Assembly (NCBI GenBank): GCA_037954235.1
Contig: JBBMOA010000013.1
Location: 17,191,501 to 17,255,500 of the forward strand
From: Aulostomus chinensis
Taxonomy: Eukaryota; Chordata; Actinopteri; Syngnathiformes; Aulostomidae
DNA: 64,000 bases
Direction: 5' to 3'
Below, piece after piece: positions 40,201 to 54,131 of this stretch. Numbering within the stretch: the stretch's first letter is position 1; each line of letters starts with the position of its first letter. The position numbers and the translations under genes are program-made. Below the pieces are notes generated by a model. The model was not told the origin of the DNA. It made no database searches and saw only the letters and a list, made by a program, of their open reading frames with translations.

Positions 40201-43136
40201 GGGAATTTTACAGCATTTTATGATTTATCTCCACTTCTTCTTTTTATCTGTGTACTCTTTGCATGCCCCAAAATGCCCTTCATAATCAATGCCAAAGAGT
40301 TATAAAATAAATGGTATGGCTGTAAATGATTGATATGCTGCAGGTATACCTGCAGCTGGCACTTTTAGTCTGATTTAACCGAGAAAATGCCTACATGGCT
40401 TTTAAATAACCAAATAACATCCCTTTTGCTTCCTCTTTTCAAGCTTTTCCATGCCAAAGTTACTGTCTTTTGAAATTTACAAACAGTTTCATGACCCTCT
40501 CTAGTTGGGGAGCTGATGGCTGCTCTTTCCTCCAGCCTCCCTATTGCTGTCCTCCATCTTGTGCCAGAGCCAACAGTTCGCTCTTTCTACTGTTGACCCA
40601 AAACTTCAGGCAGCTCTTTTCCTCTCCCAGGGACTCTCTCCTAATTTGTCAGCAGAGTGCTTACAGATTAGTCCGATAATCTACAGCATCCCACCTCTCC
40701 TGTCAACAGCTATGATGTCCACCCTTTTTCCCTTGTAACTGTGCACACACTGTTGGTTCTTGGTCTCCTTCTTTGAGTGGAAATTTCTACCCAAATCAGT
40801 CTTTATTGCTCACTATTGGCTGCTCACTTAGGGATGTTGATCACTGCTGAAAATTTGATGTTCTGAAGCTTTATCTTCCAGTTGTTTCAAATAATAGCTC
40901 TGGTCTTTGAAGAGCACATTTGCCAATTTCATCTTTTCGTGCTGGTCCATTTTTCAAGGCATTTGATTGGATTTCCTTGTTTTGTCCTTTTGGATGGCCT
41001 AGCTTGGCTTTCATCTACGCCGACTCGACCATTCGCTTGAGTTCTGCGGGAACGTCACTGGTCATCCGTGAATACTCTGACTTTCCTTTCTTTCCACAGC
41101 TAATGGAATCAGGTTATGGGGAATGGACTCAAGTGTGCAGCCTAATGCCTCATTTCCATTAACAGACATCTGGAATTGAAAAAAGTAGTTTAAATGTTCC
41201 ATGGACAGTGTGTGGGCCAAAACAAGCTAATGGGCTACCAACAAGCTAAATAACAGCCATTTGCTATCGCTGTGGCTAACCCTGAGGTTTTCCACGAGTA
41301 TTCCATGTCTAGCGGTGAAAACAAAAGACAAAACAAGCTGCTCGTTCCTTGCTTATCAGAGGGCCTTTTTATTGCCTTGCAGTGGACACATTTTTGTAAT
41401 TTATGAAATGCCGGACAAACATCTGTGTGTGGAAATGAGGTGCAAGTGCGGCATTCGAGCCAGAAAATGGCAAGGTTGCCTTTTCTCTCTTCATCCTCCT
41501 GGATGAGTTGGCTGAGAATTCCTGTTCTCCAGGCACTCACTGAAGATGCAGCTGAGAGATCGCACGGATTTTTGTGTGCATAAATCAGTCATTGCTCACA
41601 CTTGGATCTGCTCTAGTGTATCTTGAACCCTCCTGCAGTCTCTCCACAATGGAATTTTATTTTCTGTTTGTTTTAGCTTACTCTGTGTCTTATTTCTTAT
41701 TCCAGTCATGACTATTGACTCCTCCTCTGTGTCTCTCTCTATCTTTCTGGAGATTGTGGTGGTTTTATTCATTTGTAGTTTGGGTAGCTTGCTTTTATGC
41801 ACTCTTATGAGTGCTGTACAGGGATTTGCTGATCTCTGTTGCCTATGCCCACCTTTCCTGGAGGGCAAACATTTGTTCCAGTGTCACCAAAGTCCCTTGG
41901 TTGATGCCCAGACTTTTCCTGGAAGTAACTGAATCTCAGGAGAGTTCTATTACATCACAAATGATGCATAACTTTTTAAGGATGTAGCCTTGGCGAGCAG
42001 AGGCCACCAAGATGTTGCAGCCAATAAAACAACTGTAAAACAGGATTTATATTCTCCTCAGATTTGAAGAAAATGATGGTTTATTATCTGTACCGCTACT
42101 TTAGATCACGCGTTACTGTGGCAAAACAAGGGAGGACTTTTTTCCACAGAGATCTTGCTCATTCGACCTGCAGTTTTGTCATGAAAAAAAATGCATTTTT
42201 GGACAAATCATTAAAGAAGAAGCTGCAGTTACTGTAAATCATACAGTATTAGTGATGTCACTACTTTGGAATGGCAAAAAAAAAAAGTTGCAAAACTACT
42301 TTTCAGATAGAGAAGAGTTTCATGGGAAAATACAAGCAAATCTGATGGAATGTAGATGAGGATACACTTTAATTCAGCAGGAGTTTCCATTCTCACAAAC
42401 AAAACATTCACATTTTCATATTTTACAACAGAAAGTTGGCTTGAATCAAAGAGTTAATATTCATGCTCTCTTCCAAGAAACAAACAGGAAATACTTCCAT
42501 TTGAAGAGACTCTTGAACTTGGAGTTGGTCAGAGTACACAGGACAAACTGTCTTTTTTTGAAATGTCATTTTCTTGGTCTCGAGGCTTCACAGGAGAGGG
42601 AGTAAACACAATCTGCCATCCCAGCCATTGTCTAAAGGCTCGGGTAAACAATGTAGGTGAAAATGGCTGGCCTCCAGCGTGTACCCAAGAGGTCCAAAGT
42701 TCACTTGTTCACAGCGGAGCGTTCGTATCTCTTTTGCACGCACGCACGCACGCACGCACGCAAAGCACAAGTACACAGTCACACGCACCCACACAAGCAA
42801 AAGGTGTGCATTCAAGTGTGGATGCCAACAACGCCGTGCAAGTCATACCTGTGTATGCTTGTAAAAAGAAAACACTTATCAGTTCAGAACAGGCACACAT
42901 ATCACGTAGACACACAGAAACAAGCAGGCATATGCAGACATACTTCTGGTCTGTGACATACACAGAGGAAGTGCTGACAAACAAATCATTACACGCAGGC
43001 ATGCACTTATGCTACACACCCTATTTTTGGTTTTGTTTCAATGTGGCATCCCCCTTTGGTTTAACTGATCCTTTTTATGGACAAAAAAACTCTTGAGAAT
43101 TTCGTCAAACAAATTTTCCTATAAGATAAGATCTAG

Positions 43137-43225
<89 letters not shown>

Positions 43226-46200
43226 GGGGGTGCAAACTTAACTGTGAACATTCTTATTTTCTGGCTTCCGTCAAATTAAAAGCCTTTTTTTTTTAAACGC
43301 TTTTGGTACAACAATATGATGAAGAAGACAGTGGATGATTGACTCTGCTAGAGTGAAAGCTGATACAACATCTCTAATCGGATTTGGCTCACGTACAAGA
43401 AGAAGTGCGTAAGAGGCCTTTATTTTTTTGAGCACACCCACGTAAGCTGTCAACTTATCTTCATGCCCAAAATATGGTGAGCTGGAGATTGATAGATGAG
43501 CCTCCAACTAGCCTGACAAGGGCATAATGTTCAGAGAGAGCAAAACACGTAACTGAGATGTAAAACTGCAGATATTTGCGAGGTGGAGATACTGGCAGAG
43601 GTCAAACAGTCAGGCGCGACACCACTCTGTGGTAACACAAAATGCATTAAGTAGGCCTAACTTTCTGTTTGAGAATCACAAACACAAGCAAGTTCTATCC
43701 ATCGCTCAACTGATCGATCCATCCAAATGTCTGATATAATTTCCCATCCGTCCACGCATCCATCCAGCAGAGCCGCAGCTGCAGACTGAGGAAGGGGTCA
43801 GTTGTACCTAATTATTCATCAAGATTATAAACTCCATTTAAATTGCTGATGTAAATCAGTATCAGTAAAGTATCACTTCTTTGTCGCTTCTGCACCTTTA
43901 ATTCTTTGATAAAATTGACATCTTTTTTTGTTAATAATCTTGAGAAAGTATTCTTGTATTTTTTTTTGTTAGGATTGAAACCATGCCTCAGTGAGTGGGT
44001 AACACATGCACACACATGCAAACACACCCTAAGTACATGCATGCAATAATTATCTGTGTTTTCCAACCTTATCCGACTGATTGTGTTTCTCCCACTTGTT
44101 TAATGACTGCGGTGTTCTCTTTTTTTTCTTTTGGAGTTGGGGTGGCAACTGTAATTATAGTCCAACCACAAAAAGAACTCGCTCGCTCTGTGTGGTGCCT
44201 GCAAGGTGGCTGCCAACCTCAAAAGCATGCCTCAGAGGAATGGTACACTTTTAGAATGATATATGTCAGAGTGATAAATGATTGATTCAGCCCGTCGACT
44301 TCTGTGTCTCGTCTGCCACCTTGTGCGCGGTCCGTCATCCTGCTCTTGCTCTCTGTGTCATCTGCCTGCTCTGTTTGTTTCGTCTCTTGCTCCGTACCTC
44401 CTCCTCCTCCTCCTCCTCCTCCTTTCCTAACAGCTATTGTTATTACCAAACAGTAATCTGACTTGCATGCTTCAGGTTAACCTTAGACGCTGTCTCCAGG
44501 TAATTATCCTGTCTGTGACCTGTCTCGTCATATCCCCAGCGGTTGTCTGGTACATGCTCACCTATTTTTGGCACAGGTGTTGCTATTGCGCCATACATGT
44601 TCATGTGACTGGGTGCGAGAGAGTTCAACCCAGCGACGTACTGTATATGCAGCTATGTGCCGCACGTGAACATGAGGTACAAGGAGGTCAGGGTGAAACA
44701 ACATCAGCCCTGTGAGCGATGAACTTTGCCATGTTTACTTTGCACATGTCTGACTGCAGATGATGGTAAGTATATATAAATAGTGAAGCTGTCTAGTCAT
44801 TGCCTTTCAACAGGTCATTAAAAACTAACAAGGTGGTGAAAGCCAGAAACAGAGCAGTTACATACTCGCTATACAAAATGGTAGATGGCAACGCACTTGT
44901 GCAATATGTGTGTTAAGGAGGGAACATCCCGTATTTGACCCCTTTCAGTCAGATTAAACTCTTTATGACACGCCCATAAAGTCAAGGAAGTGCTGCAAGA
45001 TATGCATATTTCCTTTTACGTGAAGATACAGCAAACCGCATTTTGATGTAATAGGTCCTCTATTTGCTGAAAGGCTTTACGTTACTACAGAAAATTGCAC
45101 ATAATGCTTCTTGTTTTCATTTCTGCCCGTCTCTCGGCTCCTCTATCAAAACAGGGCCGTGTGCGTGAAAAGAATAATAGAGTCGTTTTGCAGACAGACA
45201 CGCAAATTACACCATAACAGCAAGAATCCAGGGTGTCGCCTTTCATCAGTTCCCCAGATACTGTTTGTCTGTGTTCTCCAGCCTAAGCAAGCAGAGAGCA
45301 AGAGAGAGTCACCAAACAAACCAAAACAGGAAAATACAAAAAAAAAAAATGAGGAAGAGAGAAGAAGAGAAGAAAGAGGTAGGCAGCGAGGAGAGGGCTT
45401 TCACAGCTGTTGTTAGGCAGCATTTCCTCTGATTGGAAGCTTTTGGCTGTACTCCCAGTTCTTAAGGTAAAAGATTAAAAAAAAAAAACACAGGAGTAAA
45501 TTGGAGCTTCTACTAATTTACCACCTTGACCCATTTCTTTGCAGTTGAGAAAAATGATGTCACACGCTACCTTTTGAAATCCAGCAGGAAACGATTTGCC
45601 CGTTTTCAAGTTGTTTCTGTTTCAGATCTGATAGCAGCAATAAAGAAAAGTATTCTGACTGTAACATGCACATGACATTTTACTGCATGACCTCAAGCAC
45701 TGTATTACATATACGCTTGGAATCACCTGACACATCCTAGAGATGTTGTGCGGGAGTTACACTGCAGACATCTGCAAAACGTGTTAGCCTCTTATCAAAG
45801 GATCAATGATATAAGCTGGATCTAAGTGTTTAATCTGTCCTGCTGCATGTCTCATTGTGTTTGTGACCGCAGGTGTCACGGACGATTTAATACCGCCACA
45901 CACTTCTACTATGCAGTCATTCTTCAAGTACTGGAAGTTCAAGACAGCCGCATTACCTTCGGTTGCTATTATCACATCAGACATATTAAAAAAATGACCT
46001 GCTCATTTCAAACAGTTTAACTGAGACGCCTCCGAAAAAAACCAGGCATCAAAAAAAGTACAATACCAACATACTGACTTGTTTCATATTAGATATGAAA
46101 GAAAAACACTTGCAGGACAAACACCACCTCGTCTGAACCCGATACCTCCTTCCGCAAAGTTTATTGGAATATGAATCAGAGGAAGTATCCAGCTTCTCTT

Positions 46201-46482
46201 TCATTTTTTTCTACATTATTTCCTTTCGCTGGCTGTCATAGAACAACGCCATGAGAATTCTTTTTATGTTTTGTTTTGTTTTATTTTAATCGGGGTGTTT
46301 CACTGAACTTCCCACTGATACGAGCTACAATAGCATCCTTTCCAAAAGGTTAACTAGGAAGTGGTCGTGTATAAAAAGAGCTCTAGAAGCATACGCCCTC
46401 ACTGGAAAACGACGAAATGGATCCGATAACAATGCATTTAATCAAGCCAGACGGATTTTACAGTCAGAGTCCTGGGAGGTAG

Positions 46483-46546
<64 letters not shown>

Positions 46547-47363
46547 ACGTGTGTGTGTGTGTGTGTGCGTGCGCGCACGTGTGTGTGTGTTTTGCCAACA
46601 CTGCCACACTGTTCTGTCTGTGTGTTTTTTCAACTTGGGTGAGAACAGGACACTTTCTTGGAATCAAGAGGAGCAGTCAGCCGGCGAAGGGCTTCGGATT
46701 ATTAATGGTTGAAATGTCAGAACATTTACCTACAACTCCAAGCCGAGAGAACCCTGTTTACTCCTATTCTAAAAGTCTTTTAAGATATTATCTTTATCAA
46801 TTTATTTCCAAATATGACTAAGTTCCCATGTGAACCTAATATCTGTAACTTTGAGTTTTTTCTCATCTGAGATTTGTTTGTTTTGCCTTCCCTTTATTAC
46901 TGATATGAAGCATTTTTTGAAAAGATATATTTTGCAATCATAAACAACAGTTAATTAAAATGTGATAACATTCAGTCATAATAAATCAAACCACACCCAT
47001 ATGATTGTGATTAAGCACGTTCGCTGAGTTCCAGTTCTAAATGTCTGAAGTCTGGTTTTGGATTTGTCTTTGTTCCATGTACACTGAACTTCACAGCCAC
47101 AATATGCTAATTAGCAGTTGTTTAAACTGGCCCAAGAAGCCAGATAACTCATTAATATTCTGAGAAAGAGAGAGACTGAGAGAGAGAAAAAAAACTTCAA
47201 GACTGTATTTTATTTTATTTTTATTTGATTTAACCTTTATTTAACCAGGTAAGAAACCCGTTGAAATCAGGAACTCTTTCACAAGGGTGACGTAGCCAAG
47301 AGGTCAGCAGCACGTGTCTCAAGAACTGTTATAAAGAAGTGACAGTATAACTTAGCAACATAG

Positions 47364-47396
<33 letters not shown>

Positions 47397-50258
47397 TCTG
47401 ACTTTCCACTGCTTCTCTCCCACATATATCAAGATCTGGCATATATAAGACTAGCCTGCAGCAACGCGCTGCTTAAAGTATGCTAAACAAGTGTGAGGGT
47501 TGATGGATCAGTATAAATATTAAGGTCGGGGTGAGCAAGTATGAAGAGCTGGAAGATGATGGAAATGAGAAGAAGGAAACTCATGCAGCACAAAGATAGC
47601 TGTGATTTCCCAGGAAAATTCCTTCAGATGTGAGACAAAACTTGGGCTGTTGAGTGCAAAAAAGGGCGAAGATGTGATCGTTAGTTACAAAGCGAATCTA
47701 AAAAACACCCGCATATCACCTTTTTTTTTTGTCTGACTGTGAATCTAGCACAACAATGTCTTTTTCCTTTTCTCTTGACTTATTTATGAATTTATAGGTG
47801 AAGAAGGGGTGAACTGTCACTCTCCCTTTTCAGTTTTAAGCTCCTCGAAAGAAAAAAAAAAAAAAAGGACACTACTGCTGACGCTAGGAAACCTCCTGAC
47901 CCCAGCTAACTTCCACGCCATCAGCTCTCAAGTACGGAGAGGTGGTGACCTTGAGTGTTACATAAATTCCCCTCTTCTCTGTGTCTGCCAGAGCGGCTCC
48001 CTTCCACCTTGCATTCAGGAGGAAACTAAATGGCTCTTTGTGTGCAGGCCCCTTGACTTATGTCAGAGATGTGGATCGTAGCCTGGGTGGAATCTGTGTA
48101 TATGCAACAGATTGAGAGATAGGGAGGGACAGTTGAAAGGAAAGACGGGGGAAAGTTCGTCAACATTCCGCCCTTTACTTGGCTCTTCTGCTCTCTAAAC
48201 CCAGCAGCATCTATTACTTTGCTCCAGGAGCGACGTATTTGTAAACACCGCAGCTTGCAAAAAACATAAAGATGATCTGTGAGTCACCCCCCCCACACAC
48301 ACACACACACACCCCACCCCCATGACACCACCGTGGAAGGAATGTAGAAAGAGGTCATTTAATGTCACTGGTGCTACATGATGGCACAATATAACAGCAG
48401 GGGACTGAGGCATAATGCCCCTGTCAGATAGGAGCGGGCAGTGCCATGGCACAGCTGCCTCTTTTAACCGCACGGACATAAAGACAGAAAGCCTGGACAG
48501 GATACATCTTGTTATTTTCAGTCTGCTAGTGCCCGCCTCTTGAGTTTTTTTCTCCTTCTCTCTCTCTGTCTGTCTCTCTCTTTCTCTCTCTCTCTCTCTC
48601 CTGGGGAGCAGCCAGAAACAATTACAGACTCCTTGAAACTTGGCACATACGTTAATTTCTCCTTTCTCTCGCAGACTCTCCAGAAAGACATCTCGAGAAA
48701 GAGAAAATGAACTCAGAGGATCGGGCCCACCTTTTCATTTGGTCCCTGCTGCCTAGCCAGCGAGTTTTAACTGGCCCCCACTTCTGGCAGGCCTCTTCAT
48801 TCCTCTCCTGAAATTGAAGGGAGAAGAACGTCGCCCAATGCAAGGGCCAGGTTTTTATGCAATAGAGAAAGTATTTTTATAATCTGTGACTCATACCTGT
48901 CACATCAAATTTCCCGTGTTTACTTGTTTTCTTTGATTGCTTGTTTTTTTTATTTATTTATTTTACCCCCCCCCCCCCAGCCCTATTTTTTTCCACTTTC
49001 TTTCCACTTCCCTTTCCAAAAGCTTGACGCCAATAAGAGTTTGGAAATTTGGAAACACTGGTAAGAAACAGGAAGCATTATTCATCACACTCCAGTCAGA
49101 GTTTGATTACGGTTTATGGGGATTTGCCCGCTCGATTTGGCCCTTGTTTGGGGTTGATGTTGTTGTTTTTTTGTTTGTTTTACAGCAAGTATACAGTAAA
49201 CTGTAATTCAGAGTGGCAATTATATTGCACTCGCATATACTGCCAAGCTATACTTTTCTCTCCACAGTGTTTTCTTGATTTAGCAATTATGTTTATTGCA
49301 CACATCAATTAATCTAATGGAAAAAAAGCATTGCACCAACACATTAGCAGGTTGGCATGATTTGTTTTCCACACAGTTTCCCAGCTTGTCAGTCTCTCGC
49401 TTGCTTTTTTTTTTTTTTTTTTCAATCCTTCACAATGTTGTGTAAAAGCCCAATTTAATGATGCAATCACAGATGGCAGCACAACACAGGAATTCCCAGA
49501 CGTGAGGTGGGCGTTGATGGAGTGGGGGCATGATGCATCCTTCAAAATAAGGTGAACACTTCACAAAGGTGTCGTCACACGTAACCAGCGGGAAGGTGCT
49601 GTAAACTGAACGCAGGACATGAGTGTGGGATTACCTTTAAAAGCCCACATTACACACGTAATTGGATAATTGGTTGAACCGAGTTTACGCATATTTCCTG
49701 ACCAAAGTAACATTTGTTTACACGTCTTAACAGCAAACATAAAATCACGCAAGTCACCAGCTTACAGGAGGGTCGCGTTGGGGGAATTTAAATCACACAT
49801 GAACTGCACAAGCTCCGAATTGTTTACCGGTGGACACAGAGGTACAGTCAAAGAAGAAGAAGAAGAAAAAAAACACGGGTGCTGCATTGCCAAATGGCAG
49901 ATGTGCAGTAATTTATTTATTTTTTTTTGTAAAAATAGAAATGCGATTAGTTCAGGTGCTTCTTGGAAAGTATGACGTCACGACTTGCAAAAGTTTGTAA
50001 AAGCCATTGTTTTCCTTCTCAGCAAATCTAGCAGCGATTTTCAGTAATGAGCTGTGGCAACCAGCATGTCGGCTATGAGCTCCAGGCCCTGCAGGAAGAC
50101 ACTGCAAGATAATTTGTGCAAATGTGTTGCACCAGGGATAGTTCCCATGTTCTAGGAGCACAGACTCTTTTTTTTTTCTTTCTTTTTTTCTGGGGTGTAA
50201 GAGGCAAATCCTCTTAAATGAAATCAATTTCTTTTAATTGATGCATTCTCGTCTCTTT

Positions 50259-50314
<56 letters not shown>

Positions 50315-52129
50315 TATACTGAAGGTACATCATGTACTCAACCTGTGTGAATAATGCCCAGGGAGAATAAGATAGCCTAATGATAGGTCTGGCTCTGACC
50401 CGCTCAACAAAAGCCCCGTAGGGCTGTATTGTGGAACACACTACAGTGGTGAGAGAAAACTGACTCGCTGCAGAATAACTGCTGCTGCACTCATGAACCA
50501 GGCATCCAGACTAACAGATGGAATAAGTGACTGCAAATGAATCTGAAATGAAATCCTTGAGTGCCAGTCTGAAAGCTGCTGCCAGGTAAAAAAAAAAAAA
50601 AGTGTTACAATATTTTTCATTCGACACACATATAAATAGGCTGTTCTGTTTATTTTGGTTTTTTACATATGCAGAACTGCTGCTTCTTCTTTCCTTTCTG
50701 TGAAGCTGGAGAATGATGCTCGTGTTCCTGTAGATCTATTCTTCTACCTTTCAGTTGGCCCCCGAGCAGCAGGGTGGGTAACCACATTCTCACTTCTCCT
50801 GCAGAGTTTGAATGAAAGTGTGAATCCCATGTTTGCGAAAATGGAACAGAAAGACCATCGAACTGACCTGCGGCCTGCGTTTTGGACGTGCTCAACGCAA
50901 GACTGCTATTCATTTGCTCTCGTGGAGACGATCAAGGTGTTGACTACTGATTAGAGCAGGTCTGAAACCACAGGAATCTCGTTTTTGGTATGATGCAACC
51001 CACATTGTTAATGTCTACTGTATATGAAGAGTTAGCCTTGATAACTATTTGTGATACCATTTTTCTGTGAGCTCAAGCCGTTTAAAGGGTGAGTGTTAGT
51101 GATTGCGTGTGTTGACAGACTGCGTTATTATCTAAATAGGCGCCATAACCATGGTCCAAACAGATAAGGCTGCAAGTCACTGGTGACACCTAAACACCCC
51201 CCCGCCCACACTCACACACACACACACACACTCCCCCTCTATTCCCGCCCTCAGACTTATATAAGACAAACAGTTGCCAACTAGCACAAGTGAAAGAGAG
51301 TGAAGCAGAGACAGAGGGAAGACAGTGAAAGTTCCCATTTTTAATGCGTAAATACTTTAAAGAATTCCCACAGTTTCATGTGATTGCCCTAAAATCAACC
51401 TTTAAAACCATCTCGCCAGTGTCTGGGCCCGGCTGGGCCCGGCTGTGCCGGCGGGGCGGAGATCCTCGTGTTTGCTTTGACTTTAGTATGATTTTTCATG
51501 GACTTGTTTCAAGAATTATACACCATTCTATTGCGTAATGTTTTTCACATGTTAAAACTGAGGCTTTGGTTCAAAGAGTCCTCAGGAAAACCCACAACAT
51601 ATAAATGTTGCTCTGTGACCTCAACACAAACTTGCCAGCGAGCGTACGCTTGGACATGGGATACTGTAGGAAAAAGGGGGAATAAGAAATGAAAAAAGGG
51701 CGTGTATTCTTATTTTATTTTCACTTTCTAATTGTCGGCATTTATCATAAGTGGTCCAAATAGCTTAGTGCGCTCATTTGGGGCAGCAGTGGTTACATTT
51801 ATATAAAACGTGCTGTACCTTGTGCTTTTATTGACTAAATCTCCATCTTAATGTGGTGATGACAAGCAAATTAAGGAAAAGGTTGGGGGGGGGAGGGTCA
51901 CAACTCTTCTCTTAAGTCTTGGAGAATTTTCTATCCAGACTCTGATCTTGAGGTTTTGACTACTAAAGTACATTTGAGGTGTTATTTAGAGCTGTCTAAT
52001 CCACCTCCGGTATACGAGTACAGTATCGTTGTTGTCTGTTCCTCGGGACGAAAGAGCTTAGCTGGATCCTCCAGTGGTGATGTGTCAACAACAGCATAAT
52101 GTTGTGGGTCACCTCTGTGTACTAGTGTT

Positions 52130-52168
<39 letters not shown>

Positions 52169-54073
52169 CATCCTGGAGTGTGTTATACATCTTCCAGACA
52201 GACAGATTAATTACTCATTCCTGATCCTTGCAGCTGTCATTGGAGAGTACAGGATTGGAAAGATTAAAAGGTTTATATGAAGGTCATCTTGGATTCTTTC
52301 CAGCCAATCCTTAAGAGATATATTATCGTTATATTAGATTTTTTTATGGTCAAGAATAACCCTTTTAAGTCCAAAAGTTGTATTCGGCCACTTTGACACC
52401 TTTCATCCTTGACTCTGAGTCGGTATCAGCCTCAAGCTACAAAATGAGACGTGAATGTGTAATCTCATTTTTGGGGATTTTTAATTAATTGTGTACCGTC
52501 ACGGACGGCTCACTATGTAACATGACTTTTTATTTTTTCCTGAGTCAAAAACAACATGGATAAGATTCTTTGCACGGAGAACTAAGAGTGGCAACCCAAC
52601 GAGTGTGTTAGATGTTATTCATGTTGCCAGGGGCAACAGAGAATGGAGCCACAGTAGTGTCAGTAAAGAAAGGCTAGTACACAGGAGGTTGCATCAGCGT
52701 GGGTCTGTAGATTTCTGTCTTGATTTTACATTTATCTCTGTGTGATGCACTCAGGGTATAATTTAGACATCCATTATGTGTGTATTTTAAGCCTGTTGAG
52801 GTAGTAAATGTGTAATCTAAGTGGATCTCTGACAAGACTAAACAACAGCTTGCCGTTTTACAGAGAGCATTTGGTCTGGTGTTCTTACACACACATGCAT
52901 ATCCACCAAAACACACTCGGCAGGGGTTGCAGGCATCTTGGGCCTGCTCACACACAAACAACAGCAGAGGTCAGTTAAAATCCATCCCTCCTTAAATAGG
53001 CCAGAACCGAACACTGCTAGTTTGTGGTGAAAAAAAAACAACAAATATTCAAGAACGCTTTGGCAAATCCAGTGAGTTCTAATATTGTGAATGAATGGTT
53101 GGTTTGTGAAATTTTCAATACGCCGGCAGTTAAAGACTTTGTTATTGAGGAAACTCGTAAAAACAACTGCTTTTCATTGCTTTTGACTCCCTACCAACAC
53201 TGAAAGAATGACTTGTAAAAACAAAAAAAAAGGTGGTGTGTCTTTGCTGTCTACCTATATCCTCACAACCCCACCATGTGTCAACAACAGTCTATTTTTA
53301 GAAGCTTGTGTCTGTGTTTTGTCTTTCGGCTCGTCTCCTGTGTTTGTGTACCTCTTACTCATTCTGTAGCAGTTTCTCCCCGGCCCTCTTTTTTTTCCCG
53401 ACATTACTCAGACCACGCCCTCGTGGCTTTTGTTGGCTCCTCAGACTTGCGCAGCCACGAATCTACTCCTCCAGCCCCACATCCTTCCCTTGCCCTTTTG
53501 CCTCTAATCCTGTTTTTTGTGCGTGTGTGTGCGTGCGTGCGCACAACCGTCTACCATGCCACCTGCAATCTATGAAGTTATGTAACTCTCTACAAGCACA
53601 TTTAGTTTTTTGTTTTCCTTCCTCATTTATTTACAGCACCACAATGAGATCCACTATAGTTTAATTCTAAATTCTAAAAACAAAGCTTGGATTCAAAAGT
53701 AATTGGCTGCAGGATACATTTGACATGTATGAGCCTGTTATGGAGGCAAAACTACAATAAGAAGGAGAAGGATGTAAAATTTAATCTGCTATAAACCTCG
53801 GAAGATCATTTGAATGGAAAATCTGTTCTAGCAGAAGGAGAATCTTAGCAGTTCTGCTTTGTACCCTAAGCAGCACCTTCATCCCTCCTCGTCCTCCAAT
53901 TATTGCTGCTCTCTGTTTTGACCCGCAAACCAGGTTTAAGATTTGGAGCGACTGCAAGCGAAACCACTGTGTGATCTGAGCTTGTCTCTTAACGAACATT
54001 TACCGTGTTCCCACCTCGCACGCTGCCTACAGCGGGGAGGCAGAGTGCTAATTTTAGGAGACCTCTCCTCACA

Positions 54074-54131
<58 letters not shown>

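Larger units (their letters stand above)
31561..43139. other. tsc22d3 long first intron / upstream flank of short GILZ, proximal part
   Basis: Non-coding as far as can be seen. It contains the FOXO/GRE pair (32606), near-consensus GREs (36883, 39567), the 12-bp tandem repeat and the AT tract. From 39.4 to 41.95 kb open frames are somewhat longer than in neighbouring DNA, but none resembles a known protein. Confidence 0.6.

Noticed and set aside
42563..43096. Plus-strand frame of 177 codons
   Set aside because: Driven by CGCA and CA-rich simple sequence (Thr/His/Arg-rich); no conserved motif or splice context.
43690..43775. ATCC-rich stretch resembling a SINE tail
   Set aside because: No A or B box or SINE body adjoins it; only scattered ATCC units are seen.
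46442..46667. Poly-Thr/His and poly-Val/Cys frames over GT tracts
   Set aside because: Dinucleotide repeats are open in several frames; not coding.
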